A stretch of 54,648 bases of DNA from Fibrobacterota bacterium (GTDB lineage: Bacteria; Fibrobacterota; Fibrobacteria; UBA11236): positions 1 through 54,648 of the forward strand of contig JAQBPO010000057.1 in the NCBI GenBank assembly GCA_028287465.1, in the 5' to 3' direction. The translations under genes were made by a program, and so were the position numbers. The number at the start of each line of letters is the position of its first letter. Within the stretch, counting starts at the first letter, position 1. Below the pieces are notes generated by a model that did no database searches, was not told the origin of the DNA, and worked only from the letters and a program-made list of their open reading frames with translations. Below, piece after piece: positions 52,285 through 54,648 of this stretch.

Positions 52285-53061
52285 CTATAAGGGATGCACC
52301 GGCTCCTTTTCATTGACGCTATTGGCGGTACCGGTTCGCGGCGCTCCGCCTTGGACCGCGCGCATTGCCGCCGCGGGTTCGCCCGCCCAATGGGCCGCGT
52401 TCACCAGTACCTTCAGGATGTCCTGACGATGGTAGATGGGATAGGTCTCGTGGCCGGGGCTGAAATAGAACAACCGTCCCAGGCCCCGCTCCCACGTGCA
52501 TCCGCTGCGGAACACGTTCCCGCCGGCGAACCAGGAGATGAAGATGACCTGATCGGGTTCGGGGATTTCATGCCTTTCCCCGTACATTTCGTGATGTTCC
52601 AGGATGATCCGCTCGCCGACGCCGCGGGCGATGGGATGGTTCGGCGCGATGGTATGGATGATTTCCTTCTCGTCCGCTTCGCGCCACTTGAGGCTGCAGT
52701 TGGTCCCCAGCAGGGCTTTGAAGACCTTGGCGGCATGGCCGGAATGGAGGACCACGAGTCCCATGCCGGCGAGCACCTCCTGCTGGACGCGTTGGACGAT
52801 CCCGTCGTCCACCTTGTCATGGCCCATATGGCCCCACCAGAACAGGACGTCCGTATCCGCGAGGACCTCCTTGGTCAGGCCGTGTTCCGGCTCTTCCAGG
52901 GTGGCGGTGCGGGCCGTGATGCCCGGTTGGGCGGAAAAATGCGCGGCCAGGGCGGCGTGGATCCCTTGGGGATAGATTTCCGCGGGCTTGCCGCCGGCCT
53001 TCTTCTCATGGAGGAATTCGTTCCAGACGGTAACCTTGAGATTCCCTGGGTTTCCGGACAT
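52285..53061 (-). CDS. ThuA-domain protein
   Basis: A 258-residue protein of the ThuA family, which has a class I glutamine-amidotransferase-like fold and is named after a trehalose-use gene in rhizobia. Seen: LKVTVWNEFLHEK, VLFWWGHMGHDKVDD, LVVLHSGHAAKVFKALLG, EMYGERHEI and YFSPGHETYPIYH. In rhizobia ThuA works with a Gfo/Idh/MocA dehydrogenase (ThuB) on trehalose-like sugars; the chemistry is 3-keto sugar based. No signal peptide is seen, so it is cytosolic. AGGAG lies 9 nt before ATG 53061. Confidence 0.9.
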   Translation of the reverse strand: MSGNPGNLKVTVWNEFLHEKKAGGKPAEIYPQGIHAALAAHFSAQPGITARTATLEEPEHGLTKEVLADTDVLFWWGHMGHDKVDDGIVQRVQQEVLAGMGLVVLHSGHAAKVFKALLGTNCSLKWREADEKEIIHTIAPNHPIARGVGERIILEHHEMYGERHEIPEPDQVIFISWFAGGNVFRSGCTWERGLGRLFYFSPGHETYPIYHRQDILKVLVNAAHWAGEPAAAMRAVQGGAPRTGTANSVNEKEPVHPL

Positions 53062-53179
53062 GTGCGACCGCTCCTGGCTGAGGATCAGGGGCGCTGGGCC
53101 CCGAGGCGATGTTATGGGTGGCCGGGATTTCCGACCGCCGTCCTGAAATTAGGATCGGAACGGCCGGTGGGAAAGGGAA

Positions 53180-53968
53180 TCAGGGATGGACGGAGAAATT
53201 CAGTCCGGCGCCGTCGGCCGTGCGCAGGCTGATGAACATCTCCAGGCGCGAAGCCGGGAGGCTCCAGGCGCCTTCCGGGGCATGGGTCGCGGAACCGATG
53301 AGGGCGCCGCGGGAGTCGTAGCAATCCACCGCGAAGACCTTATGGGACTTCAGCCAGGAGCCGCCCAGCTTGCCGTTGCGGACCCAGAGGTCGCGGCCGC
53401 CCGCGCGCGCTACGGTGAAGATGCCGGCCTGACCGCCGAGCTTCAAGGTGGAGATGGCCTTTTCCACGTCCGCATAGGGCATGATGCCGCCGGGCAGGAT
53501 GGACATGAGGGCCAAGGTGAAGACGAAGCCGTCCGCCTTGAGGTAATAGACGCGGAAATTGCCGTCCTTGAGATTGACCTGCAATCCGGTCTGGGCCGAG
53601 ATCTGCGTGCTCAACTTGGGAAGGCTGTCGTATTTGAACTGCTGCCACTGCACCGTGCGGCCGCCGATCAGCTTGGCGCCGCTGGAATCCGCCGTGATAT
53701 GCCCGCCGAGGGAGTCCGAATAGAACTGGGCGAGGGAATCGAGGTCGGGCATTTCCGTCCCGGGCGTGGCGCCCAAGGTGGCCATGCCGGAGAGTCCGCC
53801 GTATTTGCCGACCACGTTGGAAGACTTCACGGTATCCCATCCGGACGGGAAGGTAAGGGAGAAGTTGTCGCCCTTGATGAGCTTCTGGGCCGCGGCCGCT
53901 TTCGGGAAAACCATTCCCATGGTGACTATGGCGGCCAAGGCCACCCAATGCAACGCGCGCTTCCCCAT
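53180..53968 (-). CDS. Exported protein, unknown function
   Basis: A 262-residue exported protein. A signal peptide (about 1-28, ending AAAA) leads into a mixed alpha/beta domain (FSLTFPSGWDTV, GRTVQWQQFKYDSL, FRVYYLKADGFVFTLALMS), which looks like the PsbP/DUF1795 type of lipid-exposed or outer-membrane-linked fold, but no family can be named with confidence. The C-terminal ~70 residues begin GRDLWVRNGKLGGSW and resemble an extra beta domain. ATG 53968 (AAAGG 6 nt upstream) is favoured over the ATG at 53974, which has only a 1-nt gap. A GGACCG/CGGTCC repeat at 53985-54002 lies in its leader. Confidence 0.55.
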   Translation of the reverse strand: MGKRALHWVALAAIVTMGMVFPKAAAAQKLIKGDNFSLTFPSGWDTVKSSNVVGKYGGLSGMATLGATPGTEMPDLDSLAQFYSDSLGGHITADSSGAKLIGGRTVQWQQFKYDSLPKLSTQISAQTGLQVNLKDGNFRVYYLKADGFVFTLALMSILPGGIMPYADVEKAISTLKLGGQAGIFTVARAGGRDLWVRNGKLGGSWLKSHKVFAVDCYDSRGALIGSATHAPEGAWSLPASRLEMFISLRTADGAGLNFSVHP

Positions 53969-54144
53969 GCTCATCCTTTCGCACGGACCGTTGAATCGGT
54001 CCGCCCTCTGCCATTCTACAGCGGCATCCTAGCCAATATAAGCACGATCGGACCGGATCCACTTGTGGATTTGGGGGAAATCCGGGAAATCGGTCCAGAC
54101 CCTTCGGGAGAGGCGGTTCCGATCTCCCCTCCCCCGGAAGGGAA

Positions 54145-54648
54145 TCAGGTCACTTCGGTGTAGAGGACATCCTCTACGTCCCTGCCGTCGGACGCTTCGC
54201 CCTTGTCCGCGCCGGGTCTGGATTCCGCGCCGGAAGCGTGCTCCACCCGGAAGGCGAAGGCGTCCTGTTCGTGGTCCACCACGAGCTTGCTCTTGGGCGG
54301 GAGGGTGCCTGAAATGATCATCCGGCTCAACGGGTTCTCCAGGTGCGTCTGGATATACCGGTTGATCGGCCTCGCCCCGTATTGCGGGTCGAAGGACTTC
54401 TCCGCGATGGCAGTCGCCGCGGCCGGAGTGATCTCGGACTCGACTCCGCGTTCCAGCAGGCGTTTGGCCAGATCCCGGAAGCGCAGTTCCGCTATCCGGA
54501 CCAGGGCGTCGGTTTCCAGGGGCTGGAAGACGATGATCTCGTCGATGCGGTTCACGAACTCGATGCGGAAGAATTTCCGGATGTCCGGCATCAGATCGTC
54601 CACCGTGGCCGGCGTTTCCGCCTGCGCGATCTTCTGCGAACCGATGTT
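54145..54648 (-). CDS. clpB: ClpB-type disaggregase, 3' end
   Basis: The last 167 codons of an AAA+ protein; the gene continues past the right edge. The N-terminal edge reads NIGSQKIA, the usual ClpB 'TSNLGS' site just after the second Walker B, then RKFFRIEFVNRIDEIIVFQPL (the VNRIDE sensor-1 region), DPQYGARPINRYIQ (sensor-2 GAR motif) and ENPLSRMIISG (D2 C-terminal domain). A ~35-residue acidic tail (GAESRPGADKGEASDGRD) follows. ClpB works with DnaK to dissolve protein aggregates. No ClpP-binding IGF/L loop can be checked because the upstream part is missing; ClpA or ClpC is less likely from the C-terminal pattern. Confidence 0.88.
   Translation of the reverse strand, partial: NIGSQKIAQAETPATVDDLMPDIRKFFRIEFVNRIDEIIVFQPLETDALVRIAELRFRDLAKRLLERGVESEITPAAATAIAEKSFDPQYGARPINRYIQTHLENPLSRMIISGTLPPKSKLVVDHEQDAFAFRVEHASGAESRPGADKGEASDGRDVEDVLYTEVT

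Noticed and set aside
1..54648. tRNA, rRNA, CRISPR arrays, insertion sequences, prophage genes
   Set aside because: Looked for in the gaps and on both strands; no cloverleaf, array, transposase or terminal inverted repeat was seen.

Overview
The window is a chromosomal stretch of a high-GC, diderm bacterium. Exported lipoproteins, a predicted beta-rich outer-membrane protein and secreted enzymes with short C-terminal beta-sandwich tags point to a double membrane. Two features suggest the FCB superphylum and most likely a Fibrobacterota-type organism: two paralogous lipoproteins that combine a cadherin-like domain, DUF2341 and a LamG/concanavalin fold, and a large set of secreted polysaccharide-active enzymes with no SusC/SusD pair. 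That placement is inference from protein architecture; there is no rRNA gene here. No tRNA, rRNA, insertion sequence, prophage or CRISPR array was seen. Codon and base composition look even throughout.

Layout. (1) 1-8055: recC (3' part), recB and recD, translationally coupled by 11-bp and 4-bp overlaps. (2) 8201-9868: a cytosolic FHA-GAF-class III adenylate cyclase with its own promoter. (3) 10126-24569: a saccharolytic region with a GH13 amylase, an alginate-lyase-fold protein, a GH95-like six-hairpin enzyme, an outer-membrane protein, a GH16 endoglucanase-type enzyme, a GH18-like enzyme, an NAPE-PLD-like metallo-beta-lactamase-fold protein and an expansin-like protein, plus two small lipoproteins. 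(4) 24803-34759: mixed housekeeping and envelope genes: DUF2341 lipoprotein 1, an SPFH/SHOCT plus zf-TFIIB pair, an NAD(P)-binding epimerase, DUF72, a repeat-rich BON lipoprotein, a beta-propeller glycosidase-like protein, membrane proteins, DUF2911 and the alkylation-repair glycosylase Tag. (5) 34816-43471: a GH19 chitinase with ricin-type and chitin-binding modules, a PHB-depolymerase-like esterase, an SRPBCC protein overlapping a DNA photolyase, a SET-domain methyltransferase, and DUF2341 lipoprotein 2. (6) 43493-46915: a carboxynorspermidine-type polyamine operon, a pterin carbinolamine dehydratase and a membrane-anchored Cys4 protein. (7) 46923-53061: five minus-strand genes (three Gfo/Idh/MocA oxidoreductases, one AP-endonuclease-type TIM barrel, one ThuA protein) that look like an oxidative sugar or glycoside catabolic module. 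(8) 53180-54648: an exported protein of unknown function and the 3' end of clpB.

How it fits together. Most secreted enzymes attack alpha-glucan, beta-glucan, chitin or uronate-type polymers, and several carry a terminal beta-sandwich resembling type IX-type sorting domains. The oxidoreductase/ThuA/TIM-barrel set could process the released sugars inside the cell. RecBCD, Tag and photolyase give a DNA-repair theme on two sides of the window. Several sigma70-like promoters can be read directly. The two DUF2341 loci share almost the same promoter sequence 16.5 kb apart, the clearest regulatory signal in the window. Candidates for unfamiliar biology are this paired DUF2341 regulation, the SET-domain protein beside a photolyase, the expansin-like protein with a split regulatory domain, the membrane-anchored Cys4 module and the oxidoreductase/ThuA cluster.
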